In this document: one piece after another, positions 1 to 10,074 of the stretch | How positions within the stretch are numbered: position 1 is the first letter of the stretch | How the letters are laid out: the number at the start of each line of letters is the position of its first letter | Assembly: GCA_021018995.1 (NCBI GenBank) | Contig: CM037587.1 | Span: 66,173,604-66,237,603, forward strand | Length of the DNA: 64,000 nt | From: Chloranthus sessilifolius | Taxonomy: Eukaryota; Streptophyta; Magnoliopsida; Chloranthales; Chloranthaceae | Direction: 5' to 3' | Made by a program: the position numbers and the translations under genes | Notes under the pieces: generated by a model | The model's input: only the letters and a program-made list of their open reading frames with translations | What the model was told of the DNA's origin: nothing | Databases searched by the model: none

Positions 1-480
1 ACACATTGGAGACTCATTTCACAGATCCTTAAATCATTGTGCAATTCTAACTTATAGTTATTCACCATGTAGTTGATTAGTGTGATTAATTATAGCTAGG
101 TTTTGATGTTTCACATGCTTGCTTATCACACTCACACTCGTACATCATATTCAAACTTGCTTGCTTATCACATTCACACACATTCATCAATTTCACACAT
201 GCTTGCTTATTGTACTTATTTCATTTACCCACATTTCTTATCACATTCACATTCATATCACACACACATGCACACACATGCTTAATCACATTCACATTAT
301 CTATATGATTCATATTAGAAGTCATGGTATTGAATTTCCCCTACCTCACACACAATTCAAGTCCAATCATGCAAAGACGGAGCACGGATGCTTATGCGTT
401 AATCCAAATCATGACCTACATATTAAGGTATTCAAAAGTCATTAACTAATGTCTAAAAGATCATAAACTTAAAAGATTCA
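1..480. repeat. AC-rich degenerate tandem repeat
   Basis: Positions about 110-300 repeat imperfect units built on CATGCTTGCTTATCACA with CACATTCACA tails. The rest, to 480, is AT-rich single-copy DNA. Short open frames here are translations of the repeat (His/Thr/Ser-rich) and are not credible genes. No protein domain or LTR end was seen. It is probably the decayed flank of whatever element T1 inserted into. Confidence 0.55.
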
Positions 481-486
481 GAGAGT

Positions 487-745
487 TCTTGAAGAAAAAT
501 TCGAATTTGCCTCAACTTGCTTAGTCGCGTGCACAAGCTCCAAGGTCACGCGAGCGAGTTATGTGGCACCTCATAGTCACACAAACTCGCTCTAGCAACT
601 TGGCTTGTCTATCTTTCTTGAGCTCATGGCCTGAGACAGTCGCGCAAGCGAGAGTGATGTCGCGTGAGCGAATTCTCCTGTTCCTTTCCAGTCGCGCAAG
701 CGATTGTTTAATATATTTTCATGCCTATTCTGAAGCCTCTCACAC
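487..745. repeat. CpG-rich short-motif array, LTR or spacer fragment
   Basis: Variants of AGTCGCGCAAGCGA and its reverse complement recur at about 523, 547, 580, 638, 658 and 690, for example TCGCGTG followed some 20 bases later by CACGCGA. The layout resembles the CpG-motif arrays in the U3 regions and post-integrase spacers of the Athila-like elements in this window, but the motif differs. The array is cut at 746 by the start of a Tat-like LTR. Which element it came from is unknown. Confidence 0.5.
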
Positions 746-956
746 TGTAGACACCCCCATTTTACCCTCTCGGAATATACAAACCTATTCAGTCAACCTT
801 TGACCTTTCTCATGATCTCTGGGAAAGGACTAACCTTTTTCGAAGACTTTAAAACCCTATATAGGAACCATGCACTAAAATAATAGTACATGGTCGGGAC
901 CTAGGCTGAAACAATAGCTCTATGACTCAGACTTGGCTCAAACCCAACAAAATCCC

Positions 957-1503
957 TAATTATGCGCCCTGTATAGCGCACATAACTCGATTGTATGCCC
1001 CATGGCTGGTGCGCAATTGGTCCCTCTTGGACCAGAATTTCACTACCTGAGGACCGCCTAGACCTGGATTATGTGCATTCTCAGGAGTGCAAAATCATAT
1101 TGAACACTTCACCACCAGTGCGCAATTAGTCCGTTTTGGACTGGCCTTTTACCCTTCTAGAAACCGCCTGAAGCACGACTGTACGCCCTATCTAGAGCGT
1201 GTAATCGAATTATGCTCCTCAGCACAAGCGCATAATTGGTTCCTAAGCCAACCCGGTTTCTAATTCCCTAGACCGCCTGAAAATTTCCTATTAAGTGCAT
1301 TAATTTATGCGCTTAATTGATTACTCGCACTACTTAGAGCGCGCAATTGGTCTAATTAGACTAGGCCTATGCTACCCGGCTGAGCTAGTCAGCCGATCAC
1401 TCACTGAGTCAGTCACTGACTCAAAGTGATTGTGCGTCTGATACTGGGCGCATAATTGAAATTCACTGAGCAATTATACGCACCCCACAGGGCACGCAAT
1501 TGG
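957..1503. repeat. Array of about ten short hairpins in the U3 of T1
   Basis: Successive inverted repeats pair a left arm like AATTATGCGC with a right arm like GCGCATAATTGG across loops of roughly 8-10 bases. Examples lie near 957-985, 989-1021, 1173-1206, 1208-1240, 1318-1350, 1429-1459 and 1470-1503. The loops differ while the arms keep the GCGC/AATT core. The last hairpin ends about 10 bp before the TATA box. Pairing was judged by eye, and some units have mismatched arms. Confidence 0.65.
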
Positions 1504-1512
1504 CCAAATACC

Positions 1513-1520
1513 TATAAATA
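1513..1520 (+). promoter_or_regulatory. TATA box of the T1 LTR
   Basis: TATAAATA in a CCTATAAATAGG context, directly after the hairpin array and about 30 bp before an A/C-rich stretch suited to transcription initiation (about 1543-1565). This is the expected U3/R layout of a plant LTR. Confidence 0.7.
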
Positions 1521-2540
1521 GGACCCACCACCTCGTCCCAAAAACACATCAATTCATCATCACACGAACTTCTCTCGAGTTCCTGCTTTCAAGCTTAAGG
1601 ATTTGAGATCCCTCCCTGTGGCTCTGGCCTCAAGTATTCATCCCTTTTAATTTTTAATTCTTCTAGTTCTAGTTCTTAGTTCTAGCCCTTAGTTTAGTTC
1701 TTAGTTCTAGATCATTAGCTCCATAAATTAAGTTCTTAAGCTTTTAGTTCTAGATCTTATATTTTAAATCTATTTAATCCTTAATTCTTATCTATTTTTC
1801 TTTTCCCTGGTTCTAGTTCTTAGGTTCTAGAATCAGTCCTTAATTCTAGTCTTAAATTCAGTTTTGAAATTTCCATTTTTAGTTCTAACTTGATTCTCAA
1901 AATCCTTGATTTTTGATCCGTAAATCCATAATTTATAAATTCAAAAATCAAATTTTCAATCCATATGATTAAAATAATATCCAGCCACCTGATTTGCCCA
2001 AGGGAGCTTACGGAGGGTACCCGAGAACAGGGCCAATCCTGTTCCTAATTAATATATTCACTTTAATAGGAATTTTAGTAGAATTAATATATTTTTAATC
2101 ACTTAGAGTTTCAATAGAAGTAGTATATTCCTAATTAATTTTCGTAGAATTAACATATTTGCATTCCTAGTAGGATTAGGAAACCTAGTTGAAGTCCCCC
2201 GATTAATTAGACTTCGAATAGGATTAAAATTGATTAGACCCCTGATAGTCATAGCAAGTGTAGGAAAGGTAAAGTAATTAGAAGAGAATTAGGAAAATTA
2301 GTTTAACTAAACTTCCAGGTGACCCAGTGCTACTGACATCGGTCGGTCGATGACTCAGTAAAGAGAACAACCCATATCTCCACCCCGGAAGGTGTGATCA
2401 GTGACGTGTTGTAGCGTCGATAAATATCTGCAGCTGGCGATCGCAACGAACTAGGTACTTTCCTGAGATTTACCTCTTTATTTTTAATACTTAATTACCT
2501 CTAAAAAACATTGCCTTTGCTAGAGTCCACTTGGACCAAA

Positions 2541-2560
2541 TTGGGTCACTCTTTCTGGGG
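2541..2560 (+). other. Primer-binding-site-like sequence of T1
   Basis: TTGGGTCACTCTTTCTGGGG lies just after the presumed LTR end. It aligns with the clean Tat-like primer site at 28963 (TGGCGACTCTGCTGGGGA) with several mismatches, so it is probably the decayed tRNA primer site. A second GATCGC-type sequence near 2600 was considered and is less similar. Confidence 0.45.
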
Positions 2561-2861
2561 ACCGAAAGGGACCCAAAAAAAGCGCGTATCAATAGACTGG
2601 TGATCGCAATGGGACGTCTTGTCGCCAAAGCCACCCGTGCTTAGTTAATTTTCCTTTTCTTCTAGCTATTTTTTTTTAGTTTTATTTTTATTACTTTTCG
2701 CATTTAAGTTTGCTATCAAGAGCACATGAGCATACACCAGAGGCTCGAGAAGTCAGGAATACGAAGGATTAGAATTGGTCACCCGCCGTTATTGGGGTAC
2801 CATAATAACCCGCTATACCACGACCAACCCCTCGAAGATTTAGCATAATACAACCTGGAAG

Positions 2862-3093
2862 TCAACATGGCCAGTGGTGAGGAAACCCCCTTCACACCGC
2901 CAAGCACCAACCACAATGACGGACATAGAGACAGCAACTTTGGGCAGAACTTTACAACTTAACAACTTGTGGACCTCAGCGTCAAGAAATTACAAAGGGG
3001 AGGAGATGAAGCTGACAAACTACTCTACAGCTTAGCCGCAGAATAGGAGACTATCAAAGGAAGACGGGAGGCGGAAGAACGAGAGTGACAAAG
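2862..3093 (+). pseudogene. T1 gag N-terminal remnant
   Basis: An ATG at 2862 opens a frame beginning MASGEETPF, rich in Thr, Pro and Asn. It has an in-frame stop after about 30 residues and another near 3043. The position, some 300 bp after the primer site, fits the start of gag. The frame ends where A2's LTR begins at 3094. There is too little sequence to place it in a gag family. The 2561-2861 interval is an AT-rich untranslated leader. Confidence 0.4.
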
Positions 3094-4076
3094 TGTTGTC
3101 TTGCTTACCTTACAATTGTTAAAGGGTTAAAACATCAAAATAGGAGGACAAAGTATAGAGGTATGGGCTCAAGGTAAGCAAGCAGTCCTGCAAGAACCAG
3201 GGCTGTTGCAGCAAGCTTAAGAGATAAGTAAGGGTATGTCCATAGGGAAATGTGTTCTAAAATGTAGTAAATCTCCATATCTATAACAGATCTAACAATT
3301 TAACCTATCTTAGTTTTAAAACAAATCAAAACAGAAAAGAGGAGAGGTTTCTAAGAGATGCCACTTTACTAAAAAGTACAAAAATCAAATGTAAAATAAT
3401 CCAGAACTGATTAAACTCAGATTCAAGGGAATGGAAAAGATTAAAATCAAAATATGGGGAGCACTAGCTAGGGGTTTTGGTCTTTACTGAAAATCAATTG
3501 GATCAAAGGCAATGCATAGGACAGATGTGCTACAATCCTTCATCTGGCTATAAGCTCAAATGCAAGGTATAAGAATCTGACATTAACCAAAGAATTGGAG
3601 CAATCCTAAGTCTATGATATGTCCACTCAAATGGTCACAGATCATCCTAGAGATTGTTCTAATTCAAGGATCTGGATCAGAATAGGCAAGCTATTGCAGA
3701 TGCTGTGGGTGCCAAGCTATAAGCTCAAGCATCCACAGGGATATCTAATCCAAGGAAATCAAATACGAAAAGGTAAAATTTAGATCATAATCATCTCTAA
3801 AAACTATAATTACACTGTAATAATACAACTTACAATCCTATTGTGCACAGATCTGTAATCTGTGCACCATACAATCTATCTACAAGCCTTTGAAACTCTT
3901 GATTTACAGCTCTCAACCTTGCCCTAGCTACGGAAGAGGTTTAGCCAACCATAATTGGCTAAGGAGAGAATGGCGGAAGAAGGAAGAAAGAGGGAATTTT
4001 TTTGGCGGGAAATGGAATTCGGATCTGGCTCTGGCTCTCCCAATTTCTAGATGCTAGCTCTGTAAATTCTTTAAGC

Positions 4077-4084
4077 TTTTATAC
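4077..4084 (-). promoter_or_regulatory. TATA box of the A2 LTR
   Basis: CTTTTATA on the plus strand reads TATAAAAG on the minus strand. It lies about 280 bp downstream of the palindrome array in the direction of transcription and is followed by a purine-rich (GAGAAGAG) to mixed leader. It is a reasonable core promoter by position and sequence only. Confidence 0.55.
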
Positions 4085-4363
4085 TCTTCTCCTCTCTTCT
4101 CAGATCTGTTTCAGCCAATCAGAGCCCAAGGGAATAATTCTATTATTCTGAGCTGCTGATGTGGCCAATTTTTCTTCTAAAAGCTATTTCCTATTGGTCC
4201 AAAATTGGTAAACACATATGATGCAGTTAGAGGGTTCCCATTCATGTGCATTTGTGTTCCAAAAATACCCCTACGGGTCATTAACACACCTTGGAACTCG
4301 TGCACAAAATTCTAAAGTTGGCAACTGCTATGAAAGGAACTGAGAAGTTCCCAATTCGAGTGT

Positions 4364-5030
4364 TGAGAGGTTCAAGGAACCTCTCGACAGGTTCTGAGAC
4401 TGCTTGGTGTTCTCATCGACAGGTTGAAGTGGCTTTCGATAGGTTTGGAGACTTCTCAAGAAGTTCAGCTGACTAGTCGACAGGATTGGAGTACATTTCT
4501 ATCTTCCATCCAGTTCTCCATTATCCTCTCGAATGGTTATACAAAATCCTGTCTACTACTTGTGATGCTGAGTTGCACTAGTCGATAGGATTGGAGCCCA
4601 TTTTCACCTTCTGTTCAGTCTCATTACATCCTCTCAACAGGTTATAGAAAATCCTATCGACATCTTTGTAAAGCTCCCGTTGAGCTTTCGACAGGTTGGA
4701 AATAGCACTCGACAAGCTGCTTAAACCTCGCGAGGATGAGCGTAGCTTCAGGTAAGTTGTCAACAGGTTGCATTGCATTGCTCTTCCAACCTCTCGACAG
4801 GATCTTTACTTTTGTCTCCAGAACCTCTCGACAGCTTAGCTTCTTTACCTTCTAACTCCTCGACAGGTTGGAGCACACTCTCTAATCCTCTCGATAGGTT
4901 CATGGAACCTTTCAACAACTTAACTTTTATCTCCAGAACCTCTCGACAGGTACTGGGAACCTCTTGACAGCTTGGTATTTGAGTAACCTAACCTCTCAAT
5001 AGTTTGGAGTGTCCTCTCGAGATGTTCTGC
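4364..5030. repeat. TCGA-centred palindrome array in the A2 U3
   Basis: More than fifteen copies of a degenerate ACCTNTCGANAGGT palindrome or half of it, such as CCTCTCGACAGGTT, occur in both orientations. The array includes a longer inverted repeat at 4364-4385 (GAGAGGTTC / GAACCTCTC). Intervening sequence is not conserved. The same motif fills the A2 spacer at 23940-24390. A related CCTATCGA form is found at 34590-35230. Confidence 0.75.
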
Positions 5031-5398
5031 CTTGAGTTTCCACAACTGGCACACATCTTTGGTGTGCTGTCTTTCATCTGTCAGCACTTAGTAGCCTCTT
5101 GTTGGGTTCAATCATCATTCCTTTCAACTGCACTTAGTCCCAAGCATACCTAGTTGGGTCCATGACAATCTCATGAACTTCTAAAGCTCTGTGGATCACT
5201 TGATTGGCTGGCCTTTAGGCTGTAGGAACACATGTTGAGCAGCAGATTGCTTTTTTGTCCTTTTTAGATGGATGTCTGCACTAAGGCTATAATTTATTAC
5301 TTATCTACAAAACACACTTAAACACCTTATTAGTCAGCTCAAAGGTCCCTCAAAGGTCAGGTTAGGAGGTGAAAAATGGTATTTTTCACTACTTAATA

Positions 5399-5413
5399 CA
5401 CCCTCAAACCTAA
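5399..5413 (-). other. A2 3' polypurine tract
   Basis: The minus strand reads TTAGGTTTGAGGGTG immediately before the LTR start. It matches the tracts of A1 (10061) and of the copies at 34351 and 37721, with one G-to-A change. It would prime plus-strand DNA synthesis. Confidence 0.75.
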
Positions 5414-7341
5414 GCTTTGCTAGTCCTTGAACAAAAGTGAAATTAAAAACAATTATTGAAAATGAAAAGTGCCACTTCTGTAGTGAGCACAGATGCATTT
5501 AGCATATGCATCAAGCCTTTTAAAACACTAGGTGATCCCTAGTGGAGGAGTGAAGTCTCCTAAGGGTTTTCAGTGAAGGTACCCACAAACTTCTCCAGTG
5601 ACTCAGTTAATATCAATGCAGCATATTAAAACAAAATTCAAGCCAGAAAGAGTTCATTCCACACTTTGTCCATTCTATTTTAGAGGATTCTCAGCAGAAA
5701 CATGGCAGTTTAAAACTAAGATTCTGCTATAATTCTTTCATAATCAATCAACTCATGTCAAGACATTTTGTATGAAAAATTAATGCAGAGCTTACCATCA
5801 AGTTGAGAATTATGTTTTGATAATGCCCCCAACAAACCTAATTTCAGATCCAAAGCTCACCAGGGCTGTCACACAAAATAGAATAGAAGGGTGTATCCTT
5901 TCACATAGCTCAAGAGTAGTTACAGCCCTCAAATAGGACTGCAAGCATGAGCATAGGCATTGCTCTAATTTCTAAAATCTTCTAACTCTTTTCACCATAG
6001 ATTACACAAATCCTCATCTCCACATGACAGCTCAATCCATTTTAGATCGGTAGGGACTTTTATTGGGTTGTAATGTGGCTTATAGGTGAGGTTTATAAAG
6101 AACAAAAGGGAAAAGGATTTCAAATTGAGAAATCAGTAAATTAGGGAGGTGATTTGCAACTTCACAACCTTCATTTCAACACAAGCTTCATTTTCTTTGA
6201 ACTTTCAAATTTGAAGTGATCAATTTCTAATCTTCTTTTCAATGTATCCTATTGAGTGACTTCTCTTTCTTTTTTTTCACTCTTTTGTTTTGCTTTTCTT
6301 TTTTTTTTTTGAATATTTTTCTCCATTTATTTCTTTTTATGGGCTGGAATGCCACAACTACCACCAATTGTGCTTTCTTTTCTTTCAACCAAATGTCAAA
6401 CCTTGCTCCTCTAACCTCACTTCTCCTTCTATTTCCTGAATTCTCAGATTGAGGGTGAACTGAAATAGGTCAAGGGGTTTTGGGTTCAAGCTTTCTGATT
6501 TTATCAAAGAAAAACTGAGATTTTAAGGCTCAAATGGTGTGTATCAAGGGCAATTCAAAGGTGGGAAATTTTAGACTCAAACTGTCCAAGGGATGGCCTT
6601 ACTTCAGGCCCTCAATGTCATGAATGCTGACAAGCTATTTCAACTTGGATTTGTCTAACTTCTAGTGAGCAAGATAAATTCAATCAGTCCTTAGAGCAAA
6701 AAAAAATTTGCCAAAATTCTCTTCAAAGAAATTTTTTATTCAGGCCCAAATCTCACTGGGTATGGTCTTCCATCAAATTTCTGGGGTGTGTCCTCATAGT
6801 TTTCTCTCTTTTCAAGTTCACTCAGTATTAATTTTTGAAAATTCCTGGCATTTGTTTCATGACAATGTTAGAGCGACAACACTATTTAATTTTAAAAAGT
6901 TTTTAAATATCCTCTTTTTCAAAAATCAGGTGGGACTTCACTTTATTTTCACAAATTTCTTTTAACATGACTGCATTAACATTAACTATCCATTGGCATA
7001 CCTTGCCACACCCCCAAACCTATGAGGAACAGTGTCCTCACTGATTTAAGGAGAAAGTGCATGTGCAATAGGGTAAAATCAAACACAAAATAAAATAGAG
7101 TAAGAAGCAGTATCAAACAAGGTACTAACAAACAATTAAAACATACAAACAAACAAACATAAAGACATAAAGTAAAGCACACAAAATGTACTAAAGAGAA
7201 ATTTCATTTATAACACAAAAAATTTGTGCAATGCAAGGGAGAATCACTACACAATGAATTTATAAAAACATCCTAACTGATGACATGTACAAGTCTAATC
7301 ATCTCAAGTGTCTACTAGTTCATCCTTGACTTGGACTCCTT
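5414..7341 (-). other. A2 3' untranslated region
   Basis: Non-coding stretch between the extra ORF and the 3' LTR. It aligns by eye with 10075-11858 of A1 and 36213-37720 of the plus-strand copy. Shared blocks include the CACTAGGGATCAC segment near 5540 and the text near 6450-6600. It has T-rich runs at 6265-6320. No convincing coding frame; short open frames are unconserved. A second polypurine-like tract is at 7007-7022. Confidence 0.65.
7007..7022 (-). other. Internal polypurine-like tract of A2
   Basis: The minus strand reads TAGGTTTGGGGGTGTG, nearly identical to the 3' polypurine tract but about 1.6 kb upstream of the 3' LTR and just after the extra ORF. The same sequence sits at the same relative place in A1 (11708), the plus-strand copy (36197) and the fragment at 59593. 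Conservation suggests a functional second plus-strand primer, though this is inference. Confidence 0.55.
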
Positions 7342-7605
7342 TTACTTTTTCTTTCTGCAAAAGTGAACTAGCTGGAGGGCAGAGGCAAGTGGGGTAGTAT
7401 CAACTACTTGTGCAGGCTCTCTGACAGCCATTTCAGCAACTCTCTTTTCAAGTATTTTTGCCTTCTTTTCAGCAAGTTGAAATCGACTTTCATACAGTTC
7501 CCTTGTGGCCTTGGTGGCCTCTTTGGAGGCAACTAGCCTTTTCTTGAGTACATCAGCCCTCATTTTCTCTGTTGCTACTATATTCTTCTGAGCTTTAAAT
7601 ATAAT
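7342..7605 (-). pseudogene. A2 extra (env-position) ORF, C-terminal part
   Basis: This is the last part of the ORF that continues from 21151, interrupted by A1. The frame is open across the insertion point when A1 and one ATAAT copy are removed. The segment is Lys/Glu/Ala-rich with regular heptads (about 50 residues, ATKATRELYESRF to AEKKAKILEKRV), so a coiled coil is likely. It ends in a stop at 7342 after a Lys-rich tail. Function unknown. Confidence 0.6.
7601..7605. repeat. Target-site duplication of A1, left copy
   Basis: ATAAT directly before the A1 LTR end at 7606. The same five bases follow the other LTR at 21146-21150. Five-bp duplications are normal for Ty3/gypsy integration. Confidence 0.85.
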
Positions 7606-8029
7606 TGTTGGCGGATTCTGAGTGTGTGCTTACTTTATTGGTTGGTGGTGAAAGTCATTTAAAAACCAAAGAAAGAGTAAAACAGGGGATGGAATCAGCA
7701 CAACTAAGAAATCCTAGACCTGCAAGATACAGGGTTCATTGTAGCAAGTTTTGATAAGTAAGAGTTTATCCCATAGGGAAAGGTGATCTACAGCTCCAAA
7801 GGAGCCATCTCTAGTGGTCCCTCCAGATCTGACTACAGATCTGGCAGTCCTAAAAGGAGGGGAGTTTAAGGTCACTCATTCTAAGTATTCTAATGTCTAG
7901 ACTACAGAAAGGGTTGAGAGGATGGATGGAGTGTGGAAAATAAATATAAAAGGGTGAGAAGTATGTTCTGGAGTCAAGATCAGAGAAGTTTTGTAACTCA
8001 GATTCAGATCTGATGTTATAGAAATCCTG

Positions 8030-8900
8030 TCCAGGGGCTACATTATCACCACTGAGGATAAAGGATCCAACCCATCACTCTGCCATGATTCCACCCTTAA
8101 GGCTATAACCTGTCCACTGAAATGGTCACACATTATCCCATAGGGGAGCCATTATCCAGGGATGGGTCAAAACACAAGTAAATCATTGCAGGCTATATTT
8201 CATCCAGGCTACCAGCTCAAGAATCCATAGGGAACCTCAATCTCTAAAGCTCTAGATGTGGGGCTAAGGCTGTATAGCACCATGATAGCCCAAACACATA
8301 GAACCAGCAAGAGATTGAGTGCAACCTTCGATCTAGCTGTCCATTGCTTGAGTGAGGCTGCAATAGTCCAGTCACCAGCCTACAATCTCTATAACCAGAT
8401 CAGATTCAACATCTGATGGCGGATCTATACAAATATAGGGGAGTCTGCCTCTGTACAATCTCTTATCAGGCTTCTACAAGCTCAGGTGTAAAGAAGAAGG
8501 ATCCATCTTGGATCGGTGGATTAGAATCACGCTAAGGCTATAATCTATCCACTTAAATGGTCACAGACTATCCCAGAGGTTATCCTCCTCACGGAGCCCA
8601 AAACAAAACAAGAATATCGCTGCTACCACCATGGTCACAAGGCTACCAACTCAAGCTCCCATGGGGATTTCAGATCTAGTGGGTCCTGTGATGGGGCTAA
8701 GGCTGTAGGACCATGATAGCCCAGACACATAGGTCACTTGGATCTAAATGGCCCTTAGAATCAGTCCTCCATTACTTTGAAACACAGCCAAAGCAATGGC
8801 GGATCACAAGGCAGTAGCCTTGCACAGAGCATCTCACACACAATCATAAATCCTACAAAGTACAGATCCTATTACATAACTTCCATTAATCTAGTTCAAA
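8030..8900 (-). repeat. 432-bp tandem duplication in A1 U5
   Basis: Blocks GGCTATAA..TCCACT.AAATGGTCACA (8101 and about 8533) and GGGGCTAAGGCTGTA..ACCATGATAGCCCA (8262 and about 8694) recur with the same offset of about 432 bp. Each copy holds a short CCACTGAAATGG-type inverted element. The same duplication is in the other LTR (about 19130-19990), so it predates insertion. A single related block is in the A2 LTR near 3607. Confidence 0.6.
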
Positions 8901-9045
8901 ATACATACAGAGACATAGCCAGCAAGTACTGGACTGTGGAGAGAAGGAAAAGAGAAAAAGAAAATTACTTACAGCTAAAAAGAAAGAGAAAAGAAAAATG
9001 ATCTGAGATGTGTTCCCAGATACCTAAACCTAAGCTAGGTATGGG

Positions 9046-9053
9046 TTTATATA
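9046..9053 (-). promoter_or_regulatory. TATA box of the A1 3' LTR
   Basis: Plus-strand TTTATATA, read TATATAAA on the minus strand, lies some 80 bp past the end of the CGCGAG array. The counterpart in the 5' LTR is at 20134-20141. Confidence 0.65.
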
Positions 9054-9129
9054 GCAGTGGAGTGGCGGAGCGTTAGAGATAGGAAACCCTAATTTTAATG
9101 ATGCCACATGGCCTAACAGTGATCCTTGG

Positions 9130-9870
9130 ATGTCTCGGGGTGCGTGCACAGAGATTTGAGCATGGGAGTGCGTGCCCTAATCGCTGGAAATTCCCAAAAG
9201 GTCCTCTGCTGAAGAGATGGAAGTTTAGGTTCAGAGCTTCACTAGGTAGTTGTAGTTTCCCAGACTTGTCACGTGGTAGCTCTTTGCTCTTCGCTAGGAT
9301 GATTTGACATTGAAGCTTCAGCCGTCGTGAGGTTGCCTTGGTTTGCTCTTCAGGCAGTCGCGCGGTAGAGAATTGTGCTCTCACTGGATTGGGGTTCGCG
9401 AGGTTGAGTAGAAAACACAGTCTTAGATGTCGCGGGGTTGAAGTTCAAGCAGTCGTGAGGTTGCTCGATCTTCGCTGGGCTGATCTTTGTGAGGATGGCT
9501 TTACCTTCGCAAGTATGTTTTCTTCTTGAATGGCATGAGAACTGTGCGAGGAGTTCTTCTTCTGATAATTACATCCTATGGTGACTGCACGATAGCTGCG
9601 CGAGGAATCTTTTGAAGCTATCTCTCCTCAGCCGTTCTGAGCGAACTATGCGAGATTGAGAGAGGTCTGCTTTGAACTGCGCGACACTGCATGATGTGTT
9701 CTACTCTTGAGCTTCGCGAGAGCTACGCGAATTTGAGTTTCTGAAGCTCTTCAGTCACTCATCTGTGCGAGAGGTTGCTGTAAAGTCTTAGGAAGCTCAG
9801 TTGAACTGCGCGAGGCATATTTCTCCTGAATCCTCTAAAGCTTGGGTCAGCTGCGTGAGGCTCATTTTAG
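9130..9870. repeat. CGCGAG motif array in A1 U3
   Basis: More than twenty variants of TCGCGAGG, GCGCGAGG and TCGCTAGG are scattered through otherwise unrelated sequence. Some pair as inverted repeats, such as TTCGCG / CGCGAA at 9714-9732. Many copies show TG or CA in place of CG, as expected for methylated CpG decay. The same motif is in the 5' LTR (20220-20950) and in the spacer after integrase (12290-12495). Confidence 0.7.
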
Positions 9871-10060
9871 GTCTGGATTCAGAGTTCATTCTTTTGAGGG
9901 ATTTCTGGTGCCAAAGCAGGCTCCTTAACAGGATTCCTGGCCTTATTTCATTGTTGATTATTATCTACACAAAACACTTAACAAGAACTTATTAGGAGGT
10001 TAATGGTCTAATCAAAGGTTAAGTTAAGGGGTGAAAAGTGATACTTTTCAGGTCTTAACA

Positions 10061-10074
10061 CACCCCCAAACCTA
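10061..10074 (-). other. A1 3' polypurine tract
   Basis: The minus strand reads TTAGGTTTGGGGGTG directly before the LTR start TGTTAAGACC. It is the plus-strand primer of the element. Confidence 0.8.

Larger units (their letters stand above)
746..2538 (+). mobile_element. T1: 5' LTR of a Tat/Ogre-like retrotransposon
   Basis: The start TGTAGACACCC matches the start of the Tat-like LTR at 27382. There is an array of inverted repeats at 957-1503, a TATA box at 1513, a pyrimidine-rich leader, and an end near GGACCA two bases before a primer-site-like sequence. Length is about 1.8 kb. No polypurine tract precedes it, so it is a 5' LTR. The element reads on the plus strand and is cut by A2 at 3094. 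Its right part is not seen in the window. The 3' boundary is uncertain by a few bases. Confidence 0.65.
3094..5398 (-). mobile_element. A2: 3' LTR of an Athila-like element
   Basis: Read on the minus strand, the LTR starts TATTAAGTAGTG (a decayed TGTTAAG) just after a polypurine tract and ends AAGACAACA at 3094. About 200 bp of its 3' end and 60 bp of its 5' end match the short LTR at 37736-37992, which proves the family boundaries. It contains a U3 array of TCGA-centred palindromes, a TATA box, and a U5 with a CCACTCAAATGGTCACA block shared with A1. The left flank is CAAAG (3089-3093); no matching right-hand duplicate is visible. Length is 2.3 kb. Confidence 0.8.
7606..10060 (-). mobile_element. 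A1 3' LTR
   Basis: On the minus strand it begins TGTTAAGACC after a polypurine tract and ends near AATCCGCCAACA. U3 carries a CGCGAG motif array (9130-9870), the TATA box is at 9046-9053, and R/U5 has a tandem duplication of about 432 bp. It is 4 bp longer at its outer end than the 5' LTR (TGTTGGCGG against TGTGG). Confidence 0.85.

Noticed and set aside
103..445. Two overlapping plus-strand open frames rich in His, Thr and Ser
   Set aside because: They translate the AC-rich repeat in two frames; no domain, no codon bias.
2430..2445. GCTGGCGATCGC as the T1 primer site
   Set aside because: It is less similar to the clean T2 primer site than 2541-2560 and is not next to a plausible LTR end.
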